A stretch of DNA of 64,000 bases from Cryptomeria japonica (GCF_030272615.1 NC_081409.1:613662755-613726754), one strand, 5' to 3'; numbered from the stretch's first letter, positions 11,842 through 25,400 are shown. Numbers and translations: made by a program. The notes: a model not told the origin generated them from the sequence alone.

Positions 11842-14800
11842 AGAGTTTGACTTACTCCTGGAAGTCAAATGAGTAGATTTGTGAAGTAGGGACATAACAT
11901 TTCCCACAATTTTCAATGAGTTACTAAAGATCTTATCTTGCCTACTAGAGAGGTGAAATACCCAAATTAACTTGTTATTGTAATTAACTTACTATCTTTA
12001 CAAAGTTAAATTCTTAGTATTTTTATTACATTTCCCTTCGATCTCCGGTAGATGTTTACAAGTACTATCTTTCAACAACATTCATTAATGTGCCATCCAA
12101 ATCATATCAATAACACACATCAACTCCCACAATCAAGGTTACACATGATAGTTTACTTATTAATTTCTAGGAGTTATACTTATTAAGGGTTTTTGTAAAA
12201 CATGTTTATCCCACCACAATTGTCATCCATGCTTGCCTCTAAGAGAATTGACATCATAGTTTATCAAAACGAATCTACTTATTCTACATCAAGGCACCTC
12301 ATTAAGGTGCTAATAAAATATTTACTAAACCCTCCTAGGTACATAATTTCTTCCAACTTCCTTAGGTAATAAGGTCTAATCAAATTTAGGTTCTTCAAAT
12401 CTGCCCCTATATAGGGTAGTTTTCTACCACTAGGGATTACAATGTTTATATACTTCTAGGCTCCAAGGTTTAAGTTTCACAGGGTACATTATTTCGCAAT
12501 TTCCAAACATTAAGATACATAAAAATCCCATTCCAAGGGAGTGATGGAAATTATTAATACTTATTTTAGATATCATCCACGCAATCATCCCCATACACAT
12601 GCCAAATTTACTAGTTGACAAACATCACTTTCTTGATTCATTAGGTCTAGGTCACACTGTTGTTATAAATTTTTCTCTTTTAGATTACTTGCAATTAATT
12701 TTACTTAGGAGGATATTCCTTCCTTTATCTTAATTTAATAAAATATATTATTTGTTAATTCTTTGTGCCTAATTTCACTCCTTGTGGTATTCTCCCTTGA
12801 CACACTATCAGTGGTTCAATGAACATGATAGACATTACACAAATCACATCACTAGGGATAGCTATATCAACCATCAAATTGACCACTTTACACTTTAAAA
12901 GGCCAAAATAAAAATTACTTTTACCAAGTCCCTTCTTAAGAAGAAAAATATAGGCAATTGAAAGATATTAAAACTAGAAACATGGAAAGTGCCATAGTTC
13001 CAATAAAAAGAAACATAAATTTAGTGGTCCTCTCTTCATAAAAAAATAAATAAAGAAAACTACTAGCCCCTAGGTCACAATATACTTTTCAAAGAAAGTT
13101 GAAAATACTTTCGAATCAAAACTTGAAACAAGATGACCATAATGGTCAAAACCCTAGGGAGTAACTGCAACACCTCACCCAAGATCACATATCCTGAGTG
13201 TGTTAGGAAGTGATTGTTAGACTCTTAAGGTTCTTAGATTCTTTATGATCCTTTATTGATTTATGAAATAAATTCTTATACGCAAGAGATCGCATTCGTT
13301 TTAATAAATCATGTTTCATTTTAACCTTCACGTACTTACTATTTCAAGCAACACTTTCCGATATAATCCACTATCTATGTAGGGTTATTAACATCCTTAA
13401 TTATATACTAATAGGTGAGTGTACTAACTCTACCATTCTTCATCCATTCCTCTTGCACTAAATTTTTTTGAACACTTAATTATACGCAATCTGTGCTTAA
13501 TTTGAGGTTAAAGCTTAACAAGCTGATCCAATGAAACCTTAGGTCTCGATAAAACTCCTAAGCGATAGGGTTAAGAAAATTACTAACATAACAATTACGA
13601 TAACTCCTATTATCAAGCAGATCAAATAAAGTTTATAAGGGAAATAATAATTTCACTCAAAAGTCCCTTTCATTTCAGTTGCGTTTAGTAGTACTTAATT
13701 AGATCATCTTCTACTAAATAGACATTTATATAGTTACTTGGTTCAATATCAATTATTTAATAATTATCTAGTTTCCTCCATCTTGTTAATACATCCTTCC
13801 ATAATAACTTAATTTAATATGGCTTCTATTAATTATCTTAATATGCTAAACCTTGATTCAATGTTACGTGGTAGCTCAAGCATCATCACTCTCATGTCTT
13901 ACACACACAGTTTATAGTTCAGTAAAATTGACACTTGCTTACCTAGAACCACTTGGGATTTGTATAATGTAATCATATCATTTTACTAGGGACATCATTT
14001 GGTTTCTTAGCACCTTATGCTAGCCCCTTATATTTTCATCTTGAACATTCACTTGCCTTCATTAGGTAGGAGCTTGTTGCCAAATTACTAACACTTAAGG
14101 TTAAGAGCCATTTGGGGTGGAATTATTGTCAAGTAAGATTGATAATGGTTGACAACAATTTCTGCCCACACATTTCAAGACATATTTCAAACAACTCGGA
14201 GAGTGGACTTATTCTCTCCTACTTCACTTATGCAACTATGAAGTCAAGGGGGTGTGCACTCGAAAAGTGACCAACACCCATCCTTTTAATTAAAATTTAG
14301 TAAAAGGGGAGTTGTCCCATTCCATATTACTTATTTATATTTACTTACTAGCCCATTTCTGACACATCACTACCTTCAATCTCTTCAATCCACAAAAACC
14401 ACCTTATCTTCATAATATTTTGTTACGCAATTATGGTATAATTAAAGGCATCCAATAGTTACCTATATCTTAAGACTCCTATAATTTTCCTAGTTCTCCC
14501 TTGGCTAAACACATAATTCGGCTCCTTATCAATGTTCTCATAAATTATTTTATACTATCAACTAATTCTCATTAAAGCTTTGACATCATATTATTGTTAT
14601 GCTATGTTTCCATAAGCCATTTCCATCTACGTATTGCTTCATCCATACTTAATGTTTTCGCATACTTTCACACTTGAGTGCCATAATTTGCAAAAAAAAT
14701 TCGGTTGTGCCTAGTAGTTAAATTGTGTTACATGCTATCCTTTACCTACTGACTAACCATGATTGGGTTGCACTTTTCTCCTTAGTTTCTAAATGAATAT

Positions 14801-15270
14801 TAGTTACACATTCCTAGATTATAAGATCCTAATTCTTTTACACTCCTTGCAATTCAATGGGGATTTTTGTACAATTCCAAAATCAGTTCTACTCTCTCTT
14901 CCATTATTTAATCTCTCCAAGATTATCTTCTCGTAAAGGAATTAGTTGAGGTTTTACTTGCTTGTTTACCCAATTATATAACCACAGATGAACTTAGGGT
15001 TTATTGTAACTACGTGTTTTCACCCAAGAAGTTCATGCCTCCTTTCTCCATGTTTTACTCACCTATAGTATCACTAGGGTTTTCTGATCAAGGGGATTGC
15101 CATTCATCAATTTAGTTCTTACCTTCAGGGTTATCCAACTCTAGCTTCACTGTATTGCTACAAACATTGTCTAACAAATGCTCTTAATAAGAAATCTAGC
15201 ATAACCACATTCTTTAAGGTACCTAGTCATTAGGATAGGTTAATGCTTCTATCTAAGCTTCGCAAGAGTT

Positions 15271-15275
15271 CCTTT
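15271..15275. repeat. Target-site duplication of LARD-B, left copy
   Basis: CCTTT directly precedes the TGTAATG terminus. The same five bases follow the other terminus at 33733-33737. The empty site in the paralogous LARD-A internal domain has one CCTTT. Confidence 0.9.
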
Positions 15276-18200
15276 TGTAATGCCCCGCCAGGAAACCCTG
15301 AAGGGATAAGCCAAAACACAAGAATAGAGTGCAATAATTTTTTTTTTAAAGATACACCACACTAAGATACAACAAGATATCAAACATTCAGATTACATAG
15401 CGGAAGACATCAACTAACACCTAAAGAGTTTCCCAACGAGATTACTTAAATTTCACAATTCACTTAACTCACACAATTAGTCCAATAAACTGATTATCTT
15501 AATAACGAGATAATTCTTAATTAGGATAATTTCTTTCAGAAGATGGAAATATAAAACACAAGCAAAGATTCATCCATTAAGATCTATTCATAATCTTCAT
15601 TCAAGATTTTCATTTAAAATTACAAGCCATACATCTAATATTCTAACACACTAGAATTTCATCATAAACATAAGAGATCTTTCAAGCATACTAAATTTCC
15701 TTAACAACAACTGAATATATATTCCATTACTCTAAGTTACATTTTTTCATATTCCAATTTATTGCATTTAAAAGATGATTGCATACATTCATCTACGATA
15801 TATCTCATCTAAACCACTTAGGCATTCGATCAAAATGGCATTCAAGAAAGGACTGCATAAAAGCATTTAAAGTTAATTCCATCTTATCCACTTATACGTT
15901 CTAACATAAGCTAATCATACATGCTAAAGCTGAATAAAGGAAACATAAGAGAATAACATCACATAACACCATAATGATCTCGGAGTTCACCCCTAAAGGG
16001 CTACATCTCCGGGTCTGCTCAGCTGCAAGACCCCTCTGAATAATAATAAAGTTAAGAATACAGGAGGTTACACCTTTACAATCTAGCCACCAAGGCGAAA
16101 TATAAACAATATACAAATGACCACATCAGTCAATAATACATAAACGATCCCTGAAAAGAAAAGGATCCAGTTGAACATAATCGAAGCTAAAACAAAGGTC
16201 CATTGGAGCATCCACAAAACTGAGCCATTACCACCCAAGGTCTAACATGAAACTAGGTCCTCACAAGGGCAAAGACAATAGGATGACTGACAAAAGTACT
16301 CCTAACAGGACAACGACAACACACTAGCGAACGTAGGGAAAAGTGTCATCACACAACTTGGTACGGTTACCATGGCAGGTCTTCATAGGTCCCGACCCCA
16401 TAAACTGGGTTACCCTGGCAGCCTAATCCAAGCCTTCGGCCCATCCAAGCCTCATGTGGACCCACACATCCCCTCGTGAAGACAAGGATGGTGGTTTTCC
16501 ATTGCAGGCCTTCTCACAGCATGTCGAGCCTATGTTAGCACTCGTCCCATGTGTGAGGCACATTACCTTACTTAGAGATTACATTCTAATCTACTCATAG
16601 GTTATCACTTATTAGACTCACTTTCGATGGGTTACCCAGCAGCCACTTTGGGCGCGGCCCCCAATCGAAAGCCACTTTCCCATAAGACACTAGACTAAAC
16701 TCAGACGAACTCAAAAACCAAGGAATGCACATGGTTAGACGAACGGAGTTCAAGAAAGAGGGAACAACCAACTGGTCAAACACGACTCATCATTCGAAAC
16801 CTACACAAAGGATATGACCAATTACAACACAACCACAAAACAACAGTCAACTCAAAACTGAGGACAGAAATAGGTACCCCAAGTCAATCCATACGAAAGG
16901 GGCCTAACAAACAAAGCACGACTTGCCATTTCATAAGAAAAAGCGAATACAGAAATTAAACTCGCATAGGCAACATTCAACAGATACAATCTTTCTCCAA
17001 ATTGATCTAAACATTAAAAGTCGATCAAGTTTTCTGCATGATCTATATCAGATTACAATCATCTACCTCATCTAGCAATAGTTTGTTCTTGGTTTTCTAA
17101 CTCTCTAAGGTTCAAAGCATCGAACAGACATATTAAGCCATAATGAGTTCTTAAACCAAATTCATATTAATAAAACTCAGATAACCATTAATCAATTAAA
17201 TAAGATATTAAATCTCCAATTAAAACATCACTGACATACTGGTTCGATATCAACCTCTACAGTATCATATTTCCAAGCCCAGTTGCTCTATACGGATCAC
17301 GGAAATATAAATATATAAGGGAATCCAAAAATTAGCTGTTAATTAAAGAGTATATTTATTATTCCACGATAAATAAAATATACACAATTAAGGACTGATA
17401 GTGCACAATAACCTAATTAATTATTAGTTAATATATAATTATTAATCTTTATTAATAAAATATATTTCACTAATAATTATTGCATTACACAAATCTCAAA
17501 TTAAATATCGATTATTTTATATATATAAATTAATTCCCATTAATAATATATATATATAAAATAATTAATAAATAATTGAAAACTTTATTTTAACCCAAAA
17601 TACTCTTAATTTAATAAATTTATTTTTTTTCTTAACTAAAATAAATAAATAAAAAAAAGCAAATTAAAAGAGTGGGGGGGGTTCCACGTGGTCCCCCAAG
17701 GGAAGCTCATGCAGCCCTTAAGGGAATGCGCTGCTTCCCAAGGGAGCACGCAACATTCCCCTAAGGAAGCGCTGTTGTTCCCAAAGGGAAGCACGCAGCT
17801 CCCTTGGGTGCGCAGCTCCCCAATTGATATATATTATTTCTCTATTTTTTTATTTTTATTTTTTCATTTTTAAATCAAAACTGCTTACTGTGTTTTACAC
17901 AGTCTAAAAAAAACAGTCTCCCAGAGGCTAATAGAAATATTTATATTTTTCTTTTTTTTTTTTAAACCAAAACCCCATTGATATATTTTTAAACTACCCA
18001 GAACAGGGAAGGGGAAAATTTCTCCAAAAACCAACAGCATATTGGCCAAATAAGATTGATCTTCACAAATTTAACATCTAATCTGCCAAACCCCCAACTA
18101 AATTTCAAATTTTATTTATTTTAAATCATTCTTAGCAAACCAGAAATTGATTTGAAAACAAAGAATGAAATCAAAGAGGGATAATTTCAAGATCTTATTC

Positions 18201-19332
18201 CCATTCTACTGCAATAATCAATCAAACTGATTTTTCAATAACAAATTCACTTCTTTCAACCAGAACAGTAAATTCTTTTGGCAAAAAGAACACAATTTAG
18301 AATCCTACCTTCATATGCAATCCTGGTAGAGATTTGCTGAAGAGCCCAACCTGCAAGCTCAAGAATTCCTCCTCCTTCCAGAATCCCCCAAATTTCAACC
18401 AAAAACTTTCTCCAACAAAATATTTTCCAAAAAAGCCCATCCTCCAAAATTTCCCAAAATTTAGGTTATATGGAAGAGTTGACCAAAATTCCATTTTTGG
18501 AATTAAAATTTTTATTTTAAAAAATAATTCTCAAAATTAATTCTTTTCTAACTATATCAACAATTAAATTGCTTTCCAATTAAAAAAATCGATTTTTTCT
18601 CATTTAATTCAATTTACCCTTTCTAATTTAAAAAGGCCAACAGAAAACAATTAAATCTATTGCAATTAAATACAGAACTTTCTTTTTCGACAGCATATAC
18701 AAAATGCATTTAATATTCAAAATTAGCTATTTAATTGAACTTACTCCCAAATTAAACGAGCAATCCAATATCAACGAAAATCGCATAACGAAAACCCGAT
18801 TAATCTAGTCCATTAATCTTCCATGCACAAATACATATTTAATCAAAATAATTACTAAGGACTAATTAATCAATTTAACCATACACACCAAGCATGCAAA
18901 CTGAGAAGGTCAACCCAACAGACGACTCGCAAACCCAAACAAATAGGGATTACCGACGATGACTGACGATGCTCACCTGAGCATGACTAGGGTCAACTAG
19001 GGCCTTACGACCACCTAATCCAACTCTAAGGACTAAGAGGTACACTCAAACCTGCAATTCCAGGTGAAGACGAACCTCGCACTCATGCGGCATTGTACCT
19101 GAAATCTCCTGCAACCAAGAGTCATGCATGCTTACATATATAAAATTTAATGAAAGCGTTAGCTCGATATTAATACCACGAAATAGGAACACTAAACCAC
19201 TTGCATACAACTAGTGTGGGAACCACAACAACAACTATGCATTAAATCAAACATCTGACTATAACATTATACGAAGATAAACTGAACAAGATTAAACCGA
19301 GATTAGAAATTGACTAGGGCAGGGGTACTACA
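15276..19332 (-). mobile_element. LARD-B LTR1 (4057 bp)
   Basis: Plus-strand termini are TGTAATGCCC and GTACTACA. It aligns end to end with LTR2 and LTR3 at high identity by eye. It carries a G8 tract, a G-box and the CCC...GGG repeat block at 17674-17822. It differs from LTR2 by the loss of one CACGTGG-flanked segment of about 11 bp beside the G tract. Minus-strand frames of 60-65 codons near 18256-18494 recur in all three LTRs but only because the LTRs are copies; they resemble no family. Confidence 0.88.
17674..17822. repeat. Poly-G tract plus CCCnnnGGG palindrome block, LTR1
   Basis: G8 at 17674-17681 is followed by a CACGTG G-box (17685-17690). Then come about five degenerate units of 21-22 bp whose cores are palindromic (CCCAAGGGA, CCCTTAAGGG, CCCAAAGGGA) separated by GC-rich GCGCTGC/GCACGC spacers. 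The surroundings are strongly AT-rich. The equivalent blocks are at 24858-25022 and 32054-32221. Confidence 0.75.
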
Positions 19333-19344
19333 TTCTCCCCCCCT
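19333..19344 (-). promoter_or_regulatory. Polypurine tract, LARD-B internal 1
   Basis: The minus strand AGGGGGGGAGAA directly precedes the LTR start TGTAGTACCCC. Confidence 0.8.
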
Positions 19345-20580
19345 AGGTTACGAATTACTCCTGGAAGTCGTAAGGCTAGATGGAGAACATGTCGTACGCA
19401 TCAGCCCTGAAACTCATTCAATAAGGATCAAATTGCACATAGAAATCTTTCCATAAATAAATGAAATATTACTGCTAAATCCTTTACAAACGCCACTACT
19501 CATTGGCAAGATACATCTAAATCCATACATTCCTTAAAATACTCTAGGAATTATCCACAATCATAGCAGAGAAACAAGAACTTTCTCTCTTTCATTACAC
19601 CAAAATAAAGCATTACAAGGAGGTAAACAACAATTACCATAATCATCTACCAAACATGACAAGAAAACATGGCATCAAGATCAATTTTCTGTTACCAATA
19701 CATCTTTATCATAACATTTTATTGACTAGAACTAGCTTAAAATATTAATTTCTACAACCAAATTAACTTTCATGAAATAAGAGCAACATAAATAACTCAA
19801 TTGCTTACACTTGCCAGGCATATAAAAACCTTTCCAAAGACTATGTCCCATAACATAGTGACAAGTTAACACAATTTACTATATGATACAAATAATAACC
19901 ATCCACATAACTGGAATGCATAACACAAAAGGCCACATGTGAGCATGTCTAATGCTCGATCAAAGATAACATGCATGATCAGCATCTCTATGCCTGATCT
20001 CAGAACACAAAATGATCAAAATATCCAATATCTCACTCAAAGGCTCGATGGTGCTAGGCACACCATAGCGGTGCTACCTTCCATACAAGACCTTTTGTGA
20101 ATATCCCTTGTTGAGCAAGGTGGTTAGCCTCCAAGAGATAGTCACCACACATAGGTAGGTAGTGGATCCTAGCTGCATCACAGCCTCACATACCCCCATC
20201 CTCAAGGTTCCCTACATCAACTTCCTCGCACAAACTCTACCAATTCCGTATCATACGTCCTTGGAGAGGAATTTCACATTTCAACACAAGACCAACATCC
20301 GAAAACAATAAGGATAAACCAGTTTAGCCACCAAAGTACAGACGAATAAAGGTAATAAATCATCAATTCCAACAATAAGGTAAGAAAATAATCCAGAATT
20401 TCAACACCAAATCAAAAGTGCAAAATATCACAAGATCGTGGCTAAACCTTCAAAATCAAAGTAAAATAAATTGCTGGTCCCCAAAGAAATAATAAGAATA
20501 TCACAACTGCACATAACATCACTATGTGACTAGCATCTAGCCACCAACGAGGAAGGAAGGAACAACTGACTAGCCATTGC

Positions 20581-20790
20581 AGTAGCTCATCATGTGGTGC
20601 GACATAGTCACACTACCCACATGGTATGGCGGTGTGCACCTTGACATCACCCCGCATCACGTCGTCACGCGGCATGGCAATACCCCAAGCGGAGAACACA
20701 CGCAATGGATGTATCCCGCATGGTAGCGTACCTCGCGGAAAAAGCACGCGCAGGTCACATCCCGCATAGCGACGTATCTAGAAGGATACT
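20581..20790. other. CpG-rich block in LARD-B internal 1
   Basis: About 200 bp unusually rich in CpG for this window, with repeated CCGCAT and GCGG motifs. The paralogous block at 27797-28000 has lost several CpGs to TpG or CpA. Its role is unknown. Confidence 0.5.
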
Positions 20791-22370
20791 CGCCGTAAGT
20801 CAGAGGTATACATGACTAGGGTCCACCCACATGCCCACCAACACGTACTAACTGGCAGCACATGTGAATAAACCTATCTTTCATGAAGACAAGGCAAAGG
20901 ATCCTCCAAATTACACCATCATTATACACAAGAATCACCATCCATATGCTCAAATAAAGGAGAGGAATAGGTTGTCACATATAAACCTACAAATAGATTC
21001 ATCAAAAGGGAAAGTATTGAGTACACCTTTGATACAGTTTAATAGTACAACTATATCATTCCTTGAAGTAGAGAAGCTAAAGTGGCTTCGTGCCGACGTT
21101 ACTCGTACGCCAATCCATACTATTCAAGGAATGGTTACTTTGAATACTACCCCTTAACATACTGAGTTTCCCACAACCCGAGGTTTGGTATTCAGCAGGG
21201 AAACAAATAAGCAACATCACATACACAGTATGGTTTCCCATACTCAGAAGCAACATATCCTCCATGGTTGATTACTTCACCAAACCATGGGCACATATAA
21301 TAAGCACTGGTTTCTTACAACACACACAAATACACCAGTACTGGTTTAGTCACATATACGGGGAGTACTTTTCAGTACGCTAACATCTAGACAAGGAAGA
21401 TTTTAATTATACTTTCTACATGAATCGCTGAATCAAGTTTACTCTAGACACAAGTACTGAAATTATTAACAATTCACAATTATATAAGGAAATAACATCA
21501 TTCCTATATCCTATCAAATTTCACTAAGCATTCGTAACTAAATTACTAGCTATGAAAATTCTTTTCTCAAAGAGGACTTTCATCTTTCAATATGAAGCCA
21601 AAATGCAACAGCACAATTTCATATGTTTTATAAACATTTTATTTAAATCAATGCATTCTTTAATACCATTTTTAAAAATCTTATGATTAGGCAAAGAGAA
21701 GGGAAAGAGAGTTTGATAACCAAACTATTTCCTACAAAGACACAAGATCAATCAAGACCACACTATAATATAAAATTTCTCACTATAAGCCTATCATTTT
21801 AATTGCACGGTTTTCATTTTACTACCGTTTAGAAGGATGACAATCAGCCTAACAAAACATTTCCAATAATTATGGTTGCAACAGGAGGTTCTAGTTTTCC
21901 AAACAAAACAGAGATCAAGACAGGCAATCTTTTCGATAATGCAAGACCTCTTAAGAACACTCACTAATATTAATACAATACAAACACGTGTCATAATTTG
22001 CAATCTATCATTAAAATCAAATTACGATAAAAAGGTAAGCGAGGAGCTATTACCCAAATAAAACATATTAATGGATGCACATCAAACAAGCTTTTCATTT
22101 CCACTTTCTAGACATAATAAGACAATTACATATATCGAAAAGCGAGTTCAATGGAGCATTTGCTAAAATAGATCCTCAATCAAACTGGTTTAATGAAACA
22201 CATAAAACAATCTTTCAGGGAACACATTAGTACTCTCTCGAAGTTACAATAACATGCTCCTTTTTAATACTTCTTCTACAAACCAAGCAGTTTCACATAA
22301 TTCAACTATTCGCATAGCAATGCATCTTACTAAGGTAGAATTTAATCATGCTACTCCTACAACATACACA

Positions 22371-22445
22371 TGGAGAGTTGCGCAGCGGAAGCGTGGTGGG
22401 CCCATAACCCATAGGTCTCAGGATCGAAACTTGGCTCTGATACCA
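22371..22445 (+). tRNA. Near full-length initiator tRNA-Met-like sequence (pseudo) at LARD-B PBS
   Basis: Reading the plus strand, 75 nt match plant initiator tRNA-Met including the CAT anticodon, the T arm GGATCGAAAC and the 3' CCA. By my recall of the plant tRNA, only positions 1-3 (TGG for ATC) and four further bases differ. The last 13 nt are the element's PBS on the opposite strand. An element needs only 12-18 nt of complementarity; here the whole tRNA is present. The likely cause is reverse transcription running through the tRNA primer during plus-strand strong-stop synthesis. The top three acceptor-stem pairs are broken, so it is probably not a working tRNA, although A- and B-box-like sequences remain. 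Confidence 0.8.
22433..22445 (-). promoter_or_regulatory. Primer-binding site, LARD-B internal 1
   Basis: The minus strand TGGTATCAGAGCC matches the canonical initiator tRNA-Met PBS exactly, two bases from the LTR2 end. Confidence 0.9.
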
Positions 22446-22447
22446 AA

Positions 22448-25400
22448 TGTAATGCCCCGCCAGGAAACCCCGAAGGGATAAGCCAAAACACAAGAATAGA
22501 GTGCAATAATTTTTTTTTTAAAGATACACCACACTAAGATACAACAAGATATCAAAGATTCAGATTACATAGTGGAAGACATCAACTAACACCTAAAGAG
22601 TTTCCCAACGAGATTACTTAAATTTCACAATTCAGTTAACTAACACAATTAGTCCAATAAGCTGATTATCTTAATAACGAGATAATTCTTAATAAGGATA
22701 ATTTCTTTCAGAAGATGGAAATATAAAACACAAGCAAAGATTCATCCATTAAGATCTATTCATAATCTTCATTCAAGCTTTTCATTTAAAATTACAAGCC
22801 ATACATCTAATATTCTAACACACTAGAATTTCATCATAAACATAAGAGATCTTTCAAGCATACTAAATTTCCTTAACAACAACTGAATATATATTCCATT
22901 ACTCTAAGTTACATTTTTTCATATTCCAATTTATTGCATTTAAAAGACGATTGCATACATGCATCTACGATATATCTCATCTAAACCACTTAGGCATTCG
23001 ATCAAAATGGCATTCAAGAAAGGACTGCATAAAAGCATTTAAAGTTAATTCCATCTTATCCACTTATACGTTCTAACATAAGCTAATCATACATGATAAA
23101 GCTGAATAAAGGAAACATAAGAGAATAACATCACATAACACCATAATGATCTCGGAGTTCACCCCTAAAGGGCTACATCTCCGGGTCTGCTCAACTACAA
23201 GACCCCTCTGAATAATAATAAAGTTAAGAATACAGGAGGTTACACCTTTACAATCCAGCCACCAAGGCGAAATATAAACAATATACAAATGACCACATCG
23301 GTCAATAATACATAAACGATCCCTGAAAAGAAAAGGATCCAGCTGAACATAATCAAAGCTAAAACAAAGGTCCATTGGAGCATCCACAAAACTGAGCCAT
23401 CACCACCCAAGGTCTAACATGAAACTAGGTACTCACAAGGGCAAAGACAATAGGACAACTGACAAAAGTACTCCTAACAGGACAACGACAACACACTAGC
23501 GAACGTAGGGACAAGTGTCATCACACAACTTGGTACAGTTACCATGGCAGGTCTTCATAGGTCCCGACCCCATACACTGGGTTACCCTGGCAGCCTAATC
23601 CGAGCCTCCGGCCCATCCAAGCCTCATGTGGACCCACACATCCTCTCGTGAAGACAAGGATGGTGGTTTGCCATTGCAGGCCTTCTCACAGCATGTCGAG
23701 CCTATGTTAGCACTCATCCCATGTGTGAGGCACATTACCTTACTTAGAGATTACATTCTAATCTATTGATAGGTTATCACTTATTAGACTCACTTTCGAT
23801 GGGTTACCCAGCAGCCACTTTGGGCGCGGCCCCCAATCGAAAGCCACTTTCCCATACGACACTAGACTAAACTCAGACGAACTCAAAAACCAAGGAATGC
23901 ACATGGTCAGACGAATGGAGTTCAAGAAAGAGGGAACAACCAACTAGTCAAACATGACTCATCATTTGACACCTACACAATGAATATGACCAATTACGAC
24001 ACAACCACAAAACAATAGTCAACTCAAAACTGAGGACAGAAACAGGTACCCCAAGTCAATCCATATGACAGGGGCCTAACAAACAAAGCACGACTTGCCA
24101 TTTCATAAGCAAAAGCGAATACAAAAATTAAACTCGCATAGGCAACATTCAACAGATACAATCTTTCTCCAAATTGATCTAAACATTAAAAGTTGATCAA
24201 GTTTTCTGCATGATCTATATCAGATTACAGTCATCTACCTCATCTAGCAATAGTTTGTTCTTGGTTTTCTAACTCTCTAAGGTTCAAAGCATCGAACAGA
24301 CATATTAAGCCATAATGAGTTCTTAAACCAAATTCATATTAATAAAACTCAGATAACCATTAATCAATTAAATAAGATATTAAATCTCCAATTAAAACAT
24401 CACTGACATACTGGTTCGATATCAACCTCTACAGTATCATATTTCCAAGCCCAGTTGCTCTATACGGATCACGGAAATATAAATATATAAGGGAATCCAA
24501 AAATTAACTGTTAATTAAAGATTATATTTATTATTCCACGATAAATAAAATATACACAATTAAGGACTGATAGTGCACAATAACCTAATTAATTATTAGT
24601 TAATATATAATTGTTAGTCTTTATTAATAAAATATATTTCACTAATAATTATTGCATTACACAAATCTCAAATTAAATATCGATTATTATATATATATAA
24701 ATTAATTCCCATTAATAATATATATATATAAAATAATTAATAAATAATTGAAAACTTTATTTTAACCCAAAATACTCTTAATTTAATAAATTTATTTATT
24801 AATTAATTTTTTTACTTAACTAAAATAAATAAATAAAAAAAAGCAAATTAAAAGAGTGGGGGGGGGGGGGTTTCCACGTGGACCCCACGTGGTCCCCCAA
24901 GGGAAGCTCATGCAGCCCTTAAGGGAATGCACTGCTTCCCAAGGGAGCACGCAGCATTCCCCTACGAAAGCGTTGTTGTTCCCAAAGGGAAGCACGCAGC
25001 TCCCTTGGGTGCGCAGCTCCCCAATTGATATATATTATTTCTCTATTTTATTTCTTTTTTATTTTCATTTTTAAATCAAAACTGCTTACTGTGTTTTACA
25101 CAGTCTAAAAAAAACAGTCTCCCAGAGACTAACAGAAATATTTATATTTTTCTTTTTTTTTTTTAAACCAAAACCCCATTGATATATTTTTAAACTACCC
25201 AGAACAGGGAAGGGGAAAATTTCTCCAAAAACCAACAGCATATTGGCCAAATAAGATTGATCGTCACAAATTTAACATCTAATCTGCCAAACCCCCAACT
25301 AAATTTCAAATTTTATTTATTTTAAATCATTCTTAGCAAACCAGAAATTGATTTGAAAACAAAGAATGAAATCAAAGAGGGATAATTTCAAGATCTTATT

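Larger units (their letters stand above)
11830..15275 (-). mobile_element. LARD-A internal domain 2, left part
   Basis: This is collinear with 3744-7200 of the first internal domain and is non-coding. At 15276 it is interrupted by LARD-B. The uninterrupted sequence at the corresponding point of copy 1 (near 7190-7210) reads GAGTTCCTTTTAACTC, which gives the empty target site. The domain resumes at 33738. Confidence 0.85.
19333..22447 (-). mobile_element. LARD-B internal domain 1 (non-coding)
   Basis: 3115 bp between PPT and PBS with no gag or pol motif in any frame. Its only notable parts are a CpG-rich block (20581-20790) and the tRNA-like sequence next to the PBS. The first 50 bases after the PPT, including TTACTCCTGGAAGTCG, are shared with LARD-A, so the two families have a common ancestry at this end. 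A 97-codon frame at 20864-21157 is not preserved as a recognisable protein and overlaps the non-coding domain, so I do not call it a gene. Confidence 0.82.

Noticed and set aside
18256-18540. Conserved 63-68-codon frames in all three LARD-B LTRs (also 25457-25741 and 32655-32918)
   Set aside because: Conservation follows from LTR duplication, frames are open on both strands, and the peptides resemble no family.
20864-21157. 97-codon ORF in LARD-B internal 1
   Set aside because: Not maintained as the same open frame in internal 2 and without protein similarity I can recognise.
22254-22493. 75-codon plus ORF and 63-codon minus ORF over the tRNA-like sequence, with GGPITHRSQ
   Set aside because: These are translations through the tRNA-Met sequence; such peptides are common false gene calls.
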